Assembly (NCBI GenBank): GCA_029960085.1 | Contig: JASCPG010000001.1 | Coordinates: forward strand, 1-64,000 | Reading direction: 5' to 3' | DNA: 64,000 nt | DNA from: Microbacteriaceae bacterium PS02067 | GTDB taxonomy: Bacteria; Actinomycetota; Actinomycetes; Actinomycetales; Microbacteriaceae | Part shown: positions 1 to 8,276 of the stretch, in pieces | Layout: each line of letters opens with the position of its first letter | Numbering within the stretch: the stretch's first letter is position 1 | Made by a program: the position numbers and the translations under genes | The notes under the pieces: generated by a model | What the model was told of the DNA's origin: nothing | Databases searched by the model: none | What the model saw: the letters and a program-made list of their open reading frames with translations, nothing else

Positions 1-64
1 CCCCCCCCCCCCCCCCCCCCGCCCCCCCCGGCGCGGGCGGCCCCCCCCCGCGACGCGCGTCGCG
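1..64. repeat. C-homopolymer tract and 16-bp palindrome
   Basis: The first 48 bases are almost only C (20 in a row at the very edge, then further C runs broken by G). A perfect 16-bp CG-rich palindrome follows at 49-64 (half-site CGCGACGC). No coding frame can be argued for here. The C run may be a real GC-rich spacer or a sequencing or assembly edge effect. Confidence 0.5.
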
Positions 65-137
65 TGACACACGGCGCAACAATGCGCAAAGGCGCCCCGC
101 GACCGGATCCGGTGGTCCGGCGCACGGCGTCATCCGT

Positions 138-143
138 TAGGGT
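138..143 (+). promoter_or_regulatory. candidate -10 box of the FHA gene
   Basis: TAGGGT lies 20 nt before the GTG start at 164, leaving room for the purine-rich ribosome site (gaggagga, about 150-158). No convincing -35 is visible. Inferred from the TANNNT pattern seen across the window. Confidence 0.35.
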
Positions 144-163
144 GGGACGAGGAGGAGGACATC

Positions 164-655
164 GTGGAACACAACGATCGCGACGCGGCACACGGCGGCA
201 TCCGCCGCGGGGCGGATGAGGGCGCCGGCACCGATTCGACGCAGACGTTCGGCCACGACTCCGACCTGTCGTTCATCCCGTTCGGCAGCGACCTCTCCGA
301 GGCCGAGATCGACGCGATCGGCGCTCTGCCGTCGCGCGCCGCGCTGCTGCTGGTGCGTTCGGGCCCCACGGCGGGTGCCCGCTACCTGCTCGACGCGGAC
401 GTCGCGACCATCGGCCGGCATCCCGAGGCCGACATCTTCTTCGACGATGTGACCGTCTCGCGTCGGCATGCTGAGATCACCCGCACCGGCGGCTTCTTCG
501 AACTCGTCGACCAGCGATCCCTCAACGGCAGCTACGTCAACGGAGAGCGTGTCGACCGCGCCGTCCTCGACGACGGCGCCGAGGTGCGCATCGGCAAGTT
601 CCGTCTGAACTTCTTCGTCTCTCCCGCGGATCGCGACGCGGCGGCCGGGTCTTGA
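164..655 (+). CDS. odhI: FHA-domain regulator, OdhI/GarA type
   Basis: A 163-aa cytoplasmic protein. A C-terminal forkhead-associated domain (about residues 60-150) carries the conserved phosphothreonine-binding residues G84-R85, S99, H102, N121-G122 and N126-G127. The N-terminal tail has a Thr-rich stretch D-S-T-Q-T-F (24-29) where OdhI and GarA have the Thr-Thr motif phosphorylated by PknB/PknG-type kinases. In Corynebacterium and Mycobacterium the unphosphorylated protein inhibits 2-oxoglutarate dehydrogenase and alters glutamate metabolism. The two MerR genes that follow match the order garA (Rv1827), Rv1828, Rv1830. GTG start with a good ribosome site; the stop overlaps the next start. 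The tail does not match the ETTS motif exactly, so the phosphosite is an inference. Confidence 0.85.
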   Translation: MEHNDRDAAHGGIRRGADEGAGTDSTQTFGHDSDLSFIPFGSDLSEAEIDAIGALPSRAALLLVRSGPTAGARYLLDADVATIGRHPEADIFFDDVTVSRRHAEITRTGGFFELVDQRSLNGSYVNGERVDRAVLDDGAEVRIGKFRLNFFVSPADRDAAAGS

Positions 656-1332
656 CCCCGGCGGCAGCACCCCGCGGACGCCCGGCGTCCGCGGGTCAGT
701 TGAGTATCGGCCAGGTGATCGCCCGGCTCCTGCCCGACTTCCCCGATCTCAGCGCGAGCAAGCTCCGCTACTTCGAAGATCAGGGGCTCGTCACGCCGCT
801 TCGCACGGAGGCCGGATACCGCAAGTTCTCGCCCGCGGACGTCGCTCGCGTGCGCACGGCGCTGACGCTGCAGCGCGATCACGATTTCAAACTGGCGCGC
901 ATCCGCGAATACCTCGACGCGCACGACGGCGAGCCCGAGGTCGCGCTGCCGGCCTCGATCCTCGAGGCCCCGCGTCGGTATCGCCGCGATGAGCTGCTCG
1001 CCGCTGCCGGCGCGCCCTCGACACTCCTCGACGATGCCGTCAGCGGCGGCGTGATCGCGGCGGGCGAGACCTTCGACGAGCGCGCCCTGACGCTCCTGCG
1101 CGCCCTCGTGGCGCTCGACTCCCACGGCATCCAGCCCCGCCACGTGCGCGGCATGCGCCAGGCCGCCGAACGCGAGGTCGCCCTCGTCGGCAGCGCGCTC
1201 GCCCCGCTCCTGCGGCGGACGGATGCCACGTCACGCGCGAAGGCGCACGACCTCGCGCCCGAACTCCTCCGGCGCCTCGACGAGGTGCGTGCGGCGTTCA
1301 CGATGGCGGCGCTCGACCGCCTCGCGCCGTGA
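652..1332 (+). CDS. ftsR: MerR-family regulator, FtsR type
   Basis: A 226-aa protein with an N-terminal winged-helix MerR domain (about 17-85: SIGQVIARLLPDFP, then SKLRYFEDQGLVTP) and a helical C-terminal dimerisation and effector region. The domain resembles FtsR of Corynebacterium glutamicum (Rv1828 in M. tuberculosis), which activates ftsZ. The TTG start overlaps the FHA stop (TTGA), so the two are probably translationally coupled. The ftsZ gene is also in this window, preceded by a palindrome (31103-31119) that could be its target; that link is inference. Confidence 0.8.
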   Translation: MTPAAAPRGRPASAGQLSIGQVIARLLPDFPDLSASKLRYFEDQGLVTPLRTEAGYRKFSPADVARVRTALTLQRDHDFKLARIREYLDAHDGEPEVALPASILEAPRRYRRDELLAAAGAPSTLLDDAVSGGVIAAGETFDERALTLLRALVALDSHGIQPRHVRGMRQAAEREVALVGSALAPLLRRTDATSRAKAHDLAPELLRRLDEVRAAFTMAALDRLAP

Positions 1333-1432
1333 CGGGGCCGCGACACGCCGAATCGGCATCGCGGATGTCGTTGCCGGTGGGGGCCCCCTCATCTACCGTG
1401 GGAAGCACACTTGAGTTCGGCTGGAGGCGACA

Positions 1433-1978
1433 ATGACCGCGCAAGACGTGCCCGGTGACGCGCAGTTCGGCACCGACTTGCTGTTCACCGACGGTCTGCC
1501 GCAGATGGACGACGAGGTCGGCTACCGCGGCGCCGTTGCCGCCCGTGCCGCCGGCATCACCTACCGCCAGCTGGACTACTGGGCACGCACCGAACTCGTC
1601 GAGCCGACCGTGCGTGGGGCCAACGGGTCCGGATCGCAGCGTCTGTACGGTTTCCGCGACATCCTCGTCCTGAAGCTCGTCAAGCGCCTTCTCGACACCG
1701 GTATCTCGCTGCAGCAGATCCGCACAGCCGTCGACCAACTGCGTGCCGCCGGCATCCGCGACCTCGCCGGGACGACGCTCATGAGCGACGGCGCGTCGGT
1801 CTACCTGTGCACGTCCAACGACGAGGTCATCGACCTCGTGAGCCGCGGACAGGGCGTGTTCGGCATCGCCGTCGGCAAAGTCCTGCATGAGGTGGAGTCG
1901 ACCCTGCTCGACTTCGATCCGCAGGCGCCGGACCCCGTGGACGAGCTCGCCGCGCGGCGGTCGAAGCGGTCGGCGTGA
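1433..1978 (+). CDS. MerR-family transcriptional regulator (Rv1830-like)
   Basis: A 181-aa protein. The MerR-type DNA-binding region (about 38-105) has Y-R-Q-L-D-Y-W-A-R for the recognition helix and the wing L-Y-G-F-R-D-I-L. A C-terminal part of about 75 residues is rich in V, D and L. It matches the second MerR gene of the garA cluster (Rv1830 class). The ATG start has a strong ribosome site (ggctggaggcgaca). The 100-nt gap before it shows a possible -10 (TACCGT near 1393). In mycobacteria a bifunctional nuclease gene (Rv1829) lies between the two MerR genes; none is present here. Confidence 0.8.
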   Translation: MTAQDVPGDAQFGTDLLFTDGLPQMDDEVGYRGAVAARAAGITYRQLDYWARTELVEPTVRGANGSGSQRLYGFRDILVLKLVKRLLDTGISLQQIRTAVDQLRAAGIRDLAGTTLMSDGASVYLCTSNDEVIDLVSRGQGVFGIAVGKVLHEVESTLLDFDPQAPDPVDELAARRSKRSA

Positions 1979-1989
1979 CGACCGCCCCC

Positions 1990-2103
1990 TGATCTCGATA
2001 CACCGACGCTGATCTCGATACACCGACGCTGGGCGCCGGCACTCGATCACCGGTTGTTGTGATCTCGATACACCGGCGCTTTGCGCCGGCACTCGATCAC
2101 CGG
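1990..2103. repeat. direct repeats and imperfect inverted repeat between convergent genes
   Basis: The 20-nt phrase beginning gatctcgatacaccg occurs at 1991, 2011 and 2061. The last copy continues through a GC stem (CCGGCGC / GCGCCGG around TTT, about 2074-2090) into actcgatcaccgg, the approximate complement of its own start; 2031-2053 carries the same second half. The block fills the gap between two convergent stops (1978 and 2110). It may act as a transcription end or be an extragenic palindromic element. Confidence 0.7.
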
Positions 2104-2109
2104 GCGGCG

Positions 2110-2916
2110 TCAGGCGCGCTGTTCGCCGGCGGAGATGCGACCTGTGCGCAGCACGCGGTCGAGCAGCGAATCGAAGTCTGCGGCGAGCTCCTGAGCCGAG
2201 TCGCCCGGCCAGATGTGCAGGGGCTTCGCGGCGCCCTGCGCCTGCTGCAGCGACGTGCGCTCGGGCAGCTGCGGCGACAGCACGAGCGGCCCGAACATGT
2301 CGCGCAGCTCCTTGATGCGGAACTGGTGCTCGATCGACTGCGGGCGCACTCGGTTGACGACGATGCCGAGCGGCTGAAGACGGGGGGAGAGGCCGCGGCG
2401 GATCTCCTCGATCGCGCGGAGCGCGCGGTCGGCGGCGGCGACGGAGAAGAGCCCCGGCTCGGTCACGACGATGACGCGGTCGGAGGCCGCCCACGCGGTG
2501 CGGGTGAGGGCGTTCAACGACGGCGCGCAGTCGATCAGGACGAGGTCGTAGTCGCTCTCGATCGTCGCGAGAGCCTCTTCGAGCTTCCACACGTCGCGCA
2601 CGCTCGGGTGCGGGCCGTCGAAGTTGATGGCGGAAGGGCTCCCGATCATGACGTCGATCGTGCCCGCGTGCACCTTCGCCCAGCCGCTCGAGGTGATCGC
2701 CTGACGGACGACCTTCTCCTTGGGATTGGCCAGGACGTCGGCGACGTTCAGCCGGCCGGCGACCTGAATGTCCATCCCCGTCGACACGTCGGACTGCGGG
2801 TCGAGGTCGACGACGAGCGTCCGCACCCCTCGGGCGAACGCGGCAGAGGCGAGTCCCAGGGTCACGGTCGTCTTGCCGACGCCCCCCTTTAGTGAGGAGA
2901 CGGAGAGTACGTGCAC
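2110..2916 (-). CDS. ParA-family ATPase, orphan
   Basis: A 268-aa cytoplasmic ATPase with a deviant Walker A motif at 9-17 (L-K-G-G-V-G-K-T-T) and the second motif V-D-L-D-P-Q-S-D (about 37-44). The family positions DNA, polar proteins or envelope machines by ATP-dependent dimerisation. No ParB or parS-like partner is next to it, so it need not act in chromosome segregation. GTG start; TAACGT at 2925-2930 (read on the minus strand) lies 8 nt upstream and may be a leaderless promoter. It is divergent from the pyruvate carboxylase gene. Partner and cargo are unknown. Confidence 0.8.
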   Translation of the reverse strand: MHVLSVSSLKGGVGKTTVTLGLASAAFARGVRTLVVDLDPQSDVSTGMDIQVAGRLNVADVLANPKEKVVRQAITSSGWAKVHAGTIDVMIGSPSAINFDGPHPSVRDVWKLEEALATIESDYDLVLIDCAPSLNALTRTAWAASDRVIVVTEPGLFSVAAADRALRAIEEIRRGLSPRLQPLGIVVNRVRPQSIEHQFRIKELRDMFGPLVLSPQLPERTSLQQAQGAAKPLHIWPGDSAQELAADFDSLLDRVLRTGRISAGEQRA

Positions 2917-2938
2917 GAGGCTCTACGTTACCGTCCCC

Positions 2939-2944
2939 TAGGCT
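2939..2944 (+). promoter_or_regulatory. candidate -10 box of pyc
   Basis: TAGGCT at 2939-2944. Transcription would begin near 2951 and give a leader of about 57 nt before the ATG at 3008. This argues against the in-frame GTG at 2945, which would lie at or before the transcript start. Confidence 0.5.
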
Positions 2945-3007
2945 GTGAGCACACTCAGGCACACCGACGCGCGCGGTCGCGCGTCGAACACTCACCGAGA
3001 GGCGAGC

Positions 3008-6000
3008 ATGTTCCGCAAGATCCTGGTCGCGAACCGCGGCGAAATCGCCATCCGCGCCTTCCGTGCGGCCTTCGAACTCGGTGCGCGCACCGTGGCGGTG
3101 TATCCCTACGAAGACCGCTACTCGCTGCACCGTCTGAAGGCCGACGAGGCGTACCAGATCGGCACGACGGGCCAGCCCGTGCGCGCGTACCTGGACGTCG
3201 ATGAGATCATCCGCGTCGCGCTCGAATCCGGCGCGGATGCCATCTACCCCGGCTACGGGTTCCTGTCCGAGAATCCCGCCCTCGCCGCGAAGGCCGCCGA
3301 GCACGGCATCGTCTTCATCGGTCCGCCGTCCCGCGCGCTCGAGATGGCGGGCAACAAGGTCACGGCGAAGGAGCATGCGATCGCCGCGGGGGTGCCCGTG
3401 CTGCGCTCGACACCGGCATCCGACGACGTCGACCTGCTCGTCGCCGCGGCGGATGAGATCGGCTTCCCGATCTTCGTGAAGGCGGTCGCGGGCGGCGGCG
3501 GGCGCGGCATGCGTCGCGTCGACACGAAGGATGCCCTGGCGCCGGCCATCGCGGAGGCGATGCGCGAGGCCGACAGTGCGTTCGGCGACGCGCGCGTGTT
3601 CCTCGAGCAGGCCGTGCAGCGTCCGCGCCATGTCGAGGTGCAGATCCTCGCGGACAAGACCGGCGACACCGTCCACCTTTTCGAGCGGGACTGCTCCGTG
3701 CAGCGGCGCCACCAGAAGGTCATCGAGATCGCCCCGGCACCGAACCTCGACCCGACGGTGGCGGCAGCCCTGCACTCCCACGCGGTCGCGTTCTCGCGCT
3801 CCATCGGCTACGAGAATGCCGGCACCGTGGAGTTCCTGCTGGAGACCGCAGGCCCCCGCACCGGCGAGGTCGTCTTCATCGAGATGAACCCGCGCATCCA
3901 GGTCGAGCACACTGTGACCGAAGAGGTCACCGACGTCGATCTCGTGCAGTCGCAGATGCGGATCGCCGCGGGCGAGACCCTCCAAGACCTCGGCCTGCAG
4001 CAGGAGAACATCCGGCTGCGTGGTGCGGCCCTGCAGTGCCGCATCACGACGGAGGACCCGACGCAGGGCTTCCGCCCCGACACGGGGAAGATCACGACGT
4101 ACCGGTCGCCCGGCGGTGCGGGCATCCGGCTCGACGGCGGAACGACCGCCGCCGGTTCCCAGGTGAGCCCCCACTTCGACTCGATGCTCGCGAAGCTGAC
4201 CTGCCGCGGGCGCGACTTCGCCGCCGCCGTCGTGCGCTCCCGGCGCGCGCTGGCCGAGTTCCGCATCCGCGGCGTCTCGACGAACATCCCCTTCCTGCAG
4301 GCGGTGCTCGATGACCCCGCGTTCGTGGCGGGCGATGTGAGCACGGCGTTCATCGACGAGCGCCCGGAGCTCCTGCGCGGACGCGAGTCGAAGGACCGCG
4401 GCTCGAAGATCATCGCGTGGCTCGCCGACACGACCGTCAACCGCCCGAACGGCGACAACCCGCTCACGGTGGATCCGGCGGCCAAGCTCCCCGCGATCGA
4501 CGTGACGACCGAACCGCAGGCCGGCAGCCGTCAGCGCCTGCGCGACCTCGGTCCGGCAGGGTTCGCGAAGGCCCTCCGCGAGCAGACCTCGCTCGCGGTG
4601 ACGGAGACGACGTTCCGCGACGCGCACCAGTCGCTCCTCGCGACCCGCGTGCGCACGCGCGACCTCGTGACGGTCGCCCCGTACGTGGCGCGCCTCACAC
4701 CCCAGCTGTTCTCGGTCGAGGCATGGGGCGGCGCGACGTACGACGTGGCCTTGCGCTTCCTGGGCGAAGACCCGTGGGAGCGCCTCGACGCGCTCCGCCA
4801 GGCGCTCCCGAACGTCGCCATCCAGATGCTGCTGCGCGGCCGGAACACGGTCGGCTACACGCCGTACCCCACGCAGGTCACCGACGCGTTCGTGCGCGAG
4901 GCCGCGGCATCCGGCGTCGACATCTTCCGCATCTTCGACGCCCTGAACGACGTCTCCCAGATGCGGCCTGCGATCGATGCGGTCCTCGCGACCGGCACCT
5001 CCGTCGCGGAGGTCGCGGTCTGCTACACGGGCGACCTGCTCGACCCGGGGGAGAGCCTCTACACGCTCGACTACTACCTGCGCCTCGCCGAGCAGGTCGT
5101 GGATGCCGGTGCGCACATCCTTGCGATCAAGGACATGGCGGGGCTCCTCCGCCCCGCCGCGGCCGCGAAGCTCGTCTCGGCGCTGCGCGACCGGTTCGAC
5201 GTGCCCGTCCACGTCCACACCCACGACACGGCGGGCGGCCAGCTCGCCACTCTCCTGGCGGCAAGTCACGCCGGAGCCGACGCCGTGGATGCCGCCTCGG
5301 CGCCGATGTCCGGCACGACGAGCCAGCCGTCGCTGTCGGCCGTCGTCGCGGCCCTCGCGCACACCGAGCGCGACACGGGGCTCGACCTGGCATCCGTCGC
5401 GAGTCTCGAGCCGTACTGGGAGGCGGTGCGGCACCTGTACCGCCCGTTCGAGTCGGGCCTGCCGGGCCCCACCGGCAGGGTCTACCACCACGAGATCCCG
5501 GGCGGTCAGCTCTCCAACCTGCGCCAGCAGGCGATCGCCCTCGGCCTCGCCGACGACTTCGAGCTCATCGAGGACATGTACGCCGCGGCGAACGACATCC
5601 TCGGGCGCGTCCCCAAGGTGACGCCCTCGTCGAAGGTCGTCGGAGACCTCGCGCTGCACCTCGCGGCGGTCAAGGCCGACCCGGCCGACTTCGCGGCGAA
5701 CCCGGAGAAGTACGACGTGCCCGACTCGGTCGTCGGTTTCATGGCGGGTGAGCTCGGCGACCTGCCGGGAGGATGGCCGGAGCCGTTCCGCACCAAGGTC
5801 CTGCAGGGGCGTGAGGTGCGCGTCGGCGTCACGGACATCTCGACCGAGGATGCCGCCGCACTCGAGTCCGATTCGACGACGCGCCGCGAGACGCTCAACC
5901 GCCTGCTGTTCCCCGCACCGACGAAGGCGTTCCGCGAGGTGCGCGACACCTACGGAGACCTGAGTCCCCTCGACACCGCCGACTATCTCTACGGGCTCGC

Positions 6001-6415
6001 TCCGGGGACCGAGCACGTCGTCGAGATCGAGCGGGGTGTGCAGCTCTACGTCGGGCTCGAGGCGATCGGTGAAGCCGATGACAAGGGCATGCGCACCGTC
6101 ATGACGACCCTCAACGGCCACCTGCGTCCCGTCTTCGTCCGAGACCGGTCGATCACCGTCGAGGTGCGTCAGGCCGAGAAGGCCGACACCACGAAGCCCG
6201 GCCAGGTCGCCGCGCCGTTCTCGGGCGTCGTGACGCTCAAGACCGCGGTCGGCGACCGGGTTCAGGCCGGTCAGCCCGTGGCATCCATCGAGGCGATGAA
6301 GATGGAGGCGGCGATCACCGCCCCCGTCGACGGGGTCGTCGATCGACTCGCGATCGCCGCCACCTCACCGGTCGAGGCGGGTGACCTTTTGGTCGTCATC
6401 CGCCCCGCCGACTAG
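3008..6415 (+). CDS. pyc: pyruvate carboxylase
   Basis: A single 1135-aa chain that converts pyruvate, bicarbonate and ATP to oxaloacetate, the main anaplerotic reaction in many Actinobacteria. Domains in order: biotin carboxylase with ATP-grasp (about 1-450, starting MFRKILVANRGEIAIRAF, with the glycine-rich AGGGGRGMR), carboxyltransferase (about 530-830, F-R-D-A-H-Q-S near 537-542), a PYC_OADA-type linker, and a C-terminal biotinyl domain whose motif A-M-K-M-E carries the biotinylated lysine K1098. Length is normal for a one-chain pyruvate carboxylase. I chose ATG 3008 because the family N-terminus begins there, a ribosome site precedes it and the likely promoter lies at 2939. Most Ala-Ser pairs in this gene are written GCA TCC. 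Confidence 0.97.
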   Translation: MFRKILVANRGEIAIRAFRAAFELGARTVAVYPYEDRYSLHRLKADEAYQIGTTGQPVRAYLDVDEIIRVALESGADAIYPGYGFLSENPALAAKAAEHGIVFIGPPSRALEMAGNKVTAKEHAIAAGVPVLRSTPASDDVDLLVAAADEIGFPIFVKAVAGGGGRGMRRVDTKDALAPAIAEAMREADSAFGDARVFLEQAVQRPRHVEVQILADKTGDTVHLFERDCSVQRRHQKVIEIAPAPNLDPTVAAALHSHAVAFSRSIGYENAGTVEFLLETAGPRTGEVVFIEMNPRIQVEHTVTEEVTDVDLVQSQMRIAAGETLQDLGLQQENIRLRGAALQCRITTEDPTQGFRPDTGKITTYRSPGGAGIRLDGGTTAAGSQVSPHFDSMLAKLTCRGRDFAAAVVRSRRALAEFRIRGVSTNIPFLQAVLDDPAFVAGDVSTAFIDERPELLRGRESKDRGSKIIAWLADTTVNRPNGDNPLTVDPAAKLPAIDVTTEPQAGSRQRLRDLGPAGFAKALREQTSLAVTETTFRDAHQSLLATRVRTRDLVTVAPYVARLTPQLFSVEAWGGATYDVALRFLGEDPWERLDALRQALPNVAIQMLLRGRNTVGYTPYPTQVTDAFVREAAASGVDIFRIFDALNDVSQMRPAIDAVLATGTSVAEVAVCYTGDLLDPGESLYTLDYYLRLAEQVVDAGAHILAIKDMAGLLRPAAAAKLVSALRDRFDVPVHVHTHDTAGGQLATLLAASHAGADAVDAASAPMSGTTSQPSLSAVVAALAHTERDTGLDLASVASLEPYWEAVRHLYRPFESGLPGPTGRVYHHEIPGGQLSNLRQQAIALGLADDFELIEDMYAAANDILGRVPKVTPSSKVVGDLALHLAAVKADPADFAANPEKYDVPDSVVGFMAGELGDLPGGWPEPFRTKVLQGREVRVGVTDISTEDAAALESDSTTRRETLNRLLFPAPTKAFREVRDTYGDLSPLDTADYLYGLAPGTEHVVEIERGVQLYVGLEAIGEADDKGMRTVMTTLNGHLRPVFVRDRSITVEVRQAEKADTTKPGQVAAPFSGVVTLKTAVGDRVQAGQPVASIEAMKMEAAITAPVDGVVDRLAIAATSPVEAGDLLVVIRPAD

Positions 6416-6462
6416 CCTGGAGGGCGCGGACCGGGTCCGCGGACAAGCTGGGAGAGTGCAAC

Positions 6463-7749
6463 GTGGCGTCTGATCGCAACGAAAAAGCGGCGGGCGAAGC
6501 CGACAACGGCGTCCTCGCGACCACTGGGGGTATCGACTCGACCGGGCTCGGCCTCGCCGGCGCCCCCACGGCGCAGGTCGATGTGACCCTGCCGGTGGCA
6601 GACGACGACGACTTCGTCGACGACGACGTCACGGTCGATGAGACCGTCGTCGCGGTGCCGGTCGCCACCGAGCCGACGGTCGCCGCAGCCACCACCATCG
6701 CCGTCACCGTGGCCGACGACGAGCTCGAGCACGCGGAGCGGGTGCGCCCGCGCACCTCGGAGATCACCCTCCAGTCGCGCCGTCTCGGCGACTTCGAGGC
6801 CGATCGCGAAAGCGCCGACCTCCTCACGGCCGACCGGCTGCTCGACCCCGCTCGAATCGTGCGCCCCGAGCCCGAGGGGCCATGGCAGCACTTCGTCTAC
6901 GCGATCTCCGGCCACCGCATCAACCTCGGCGACGGCAAGCGGGCGCGTGCGCGCAAGGAGCTCGACCGCCGCATCGCCGCACCCCTCTCGGGCGGGGCGA
7001 AGTTCGTGCCGGTGCTCTCCCGCAAGGGCGGCGTCGGCAAGACCACCATCACGACGCTTCTCGGCATGGCCCTCGCCGACTCGCGCGAAGACCGCGTGAT
7101 CGCCGTCGACGCGAACCCCGACCGCGGCACGCTCGCCGAGCGGATCGGCCGCACGAGCGACAAGACCGTCCGCGACCTCGTCCGGGCGAGCGCCGAGGTG
7201 CGCGGCTTCAACGACATTTCCCAGATCGTCGGGCGCGATCAGACGCGTCTCGACGTCATCGCGTCCGATGCCGACCCGCACGTGTCGGAGGCGTTCAGCG
7301 ACACCGACTACGAGGACGTCGCGAAGGTCGCCGCGCACTTCTACTCGGTCGTGCTGACCGATACGGGCACCGGCATCGTCCACTCCGTGATGGCCGCCAC
7401 GCTCGATCGGGCGGACACCCTCGTCGTCGTCACGGGCCTCAGCGTCGACGAGGCCCGCCTCGCGTCCGAGACCCTCACGTGGCTCGACGCGAACGGCTAC
7501 GCGGACCTCGTGCGCAACGCCGTGGTCGTGCTCAACACCTCACGCCCCGGGGCGCCCCTCGTGCGCGCCGCCGAACTCGAGGCGCACTTCCGCACTCGGG
7601 TGCGGTCGGTCGTCCGGATGCCCTACGACCCGCACATCGCCTCGGGGAGTGCGATCTCCTTCCGCGACCTGCAGCCCGCGACGCGCGAGGCCGCGCGGGA
7701 ACTGGCCGCGATCGTCGTCGAAGGCCTTCGCGCGCAGGCCGCCGCCTGA
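6463..7749 (+). CDS. MinD/ParA-like ATPase with acidic N-terminal tail
   Basis: A 428-aa protein. The first ~120 residues are acidic and low in complexity, with runs of D, V and T (about 40-90). After a basic segment (around 160) the ATPase domain begins, with deviant Walker [11 protein letters not shown] at 186-195 and V-D-A-N-P-D-R-G-T at about 210. This build (disordered tail plus MinD-type domain) resembles the ATPases found near type VII secretion genes, but no such genes are in view. GTG start with gggagag upstream. The stop overlaps the deformylase start by one base (TGATG), so the two are probably co-translated. Function unassigned. Confidence 0.75.
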   Translation: MASDRNEKAAGEADNGVLATTGGIDSTGLGLAGAPTAQVDVTLPVADDDDFVDDDVTVDETVVAVPVATEPTVAAATTIAVTVADDELEHAERVRPRTSEITLQSRRLGDFEADRESADLLTADRLLDPARIVRPEPEGPWQHFVYAISGHRINLGDGKRARARKELDRRIAAPLSGGAKFVPVLSRKGGVGKTTITTLLGMALADSREDRVIAVDANPDRGTLAERIGRTSDKTVRDLVRASAEVRGFNDISQIVGRDQTRLDVIASDADPHVSEAFSDTDYEDVAKVAAHFYSVVLTDTGTGIVHSVMAATLDRADTLVVVTGLSVDEARLASETLTWLDANGYADLVRNAVVVLNTSRPGAPLVRAAELEAHFRTRVRSVVRMPYDPHIASGSAISFRDLQPATREAARELAAIVVEGLRAQAAA

Positions 7750-8240
7750 TGGCGGTCCGTCCGATCCGGGTCTTCGGCGACCCGGTTCTCCGTGCCGTCT
7801 GCGCTCCGATCGAAGTGGTCGACGACGGCATCCGTGCCCTCGTGCAGGACCTCGTCGACACCGTCGAGCTGCCCGGCCGCGCCGGCGTCGCCGCCCCGCA
7901 GATCGGGGTCGGGGTCCGCGCGTTCAGCTACAACATCGACGGCGACATCGGCTATGTGCTGAACCCCGTGCTCGTCGAGGTGCGCGGTGAACCGCAGCCG
8001 GTGGGCGAGGGATGCCTGTCCGTCCCCGGACTCTGGCACGACGCCCTCCGCTACCCGTGGGCGCGCGTCGTCGGCACGGATCTCGACGGGCGCGAGATCG
8101 TCCTCGAAGGCGAGGGCCTCCTCGCGCAGGCCCTGCAGCACGAGACCGACCACCTCGACGGCATGCTGTATCTGTCCCGACTCACCGCCGAGGACCGCAA
8201 GACCGCGATGCGCGAGATCCGCGAGAGCTCCTGGTTCTGA
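7749..8240 (+). CDS. def: peptide deformylase
   Basis: A 163-aa metalloenzyme that removes the formyl group from the N-terminal methionine of new proteins. All three family motifs are visible: G-V-A-A-P-Q-I-G (motif I), E-G-C-L-S (motif II, with the metal-binding Cys) and Q-H-E-T-D-H (motif III, with two metal-binding His and the catalytic Glu). The start overlaps the upstream ATPase stop by one base. It faces the acyl-CoA ligase gene, 36 nt away. Length is normal for a short actinobacterial deformylase. Confidence 0.95.
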   Translation: MAVRPIRVFGDPVLRAVCAPIEVVDDGIRALVQDLVDTVELPGRAGVAAPQIGVGVRAFSYNIDGDIGYVLNPVLVEVRGEPQPVGEGCLSVPGLWHDALRYPWARVVGTDLDGREIVLEGEGLLAQALQHETDHLDGMLYLSRLTAEDRKTAMREIRESSWF

Positions 8241-8276
8241 GGCGCCCTCGCGGCCCTCGCGGCACGCTCCGGCCGA

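Noticed and set aside
2945-3007. Longer pyruvate carboxylase start at GTG 2945
   Set aside because: The added 21 residues do not look like the family N-terminus, the GTG directly abuts a likely -10 box, and ATG 3008 has its own ribosome site.
1298-6121. A 1600-codon open frame on the minus strand opposite pyruvate carboxylase
   Set aside because: It is rich in Arg, Asp, His and Val without any domain, and it mirrors the third-position GC of pyc. The plus strand encodes a complete pyruvate carboxylase.
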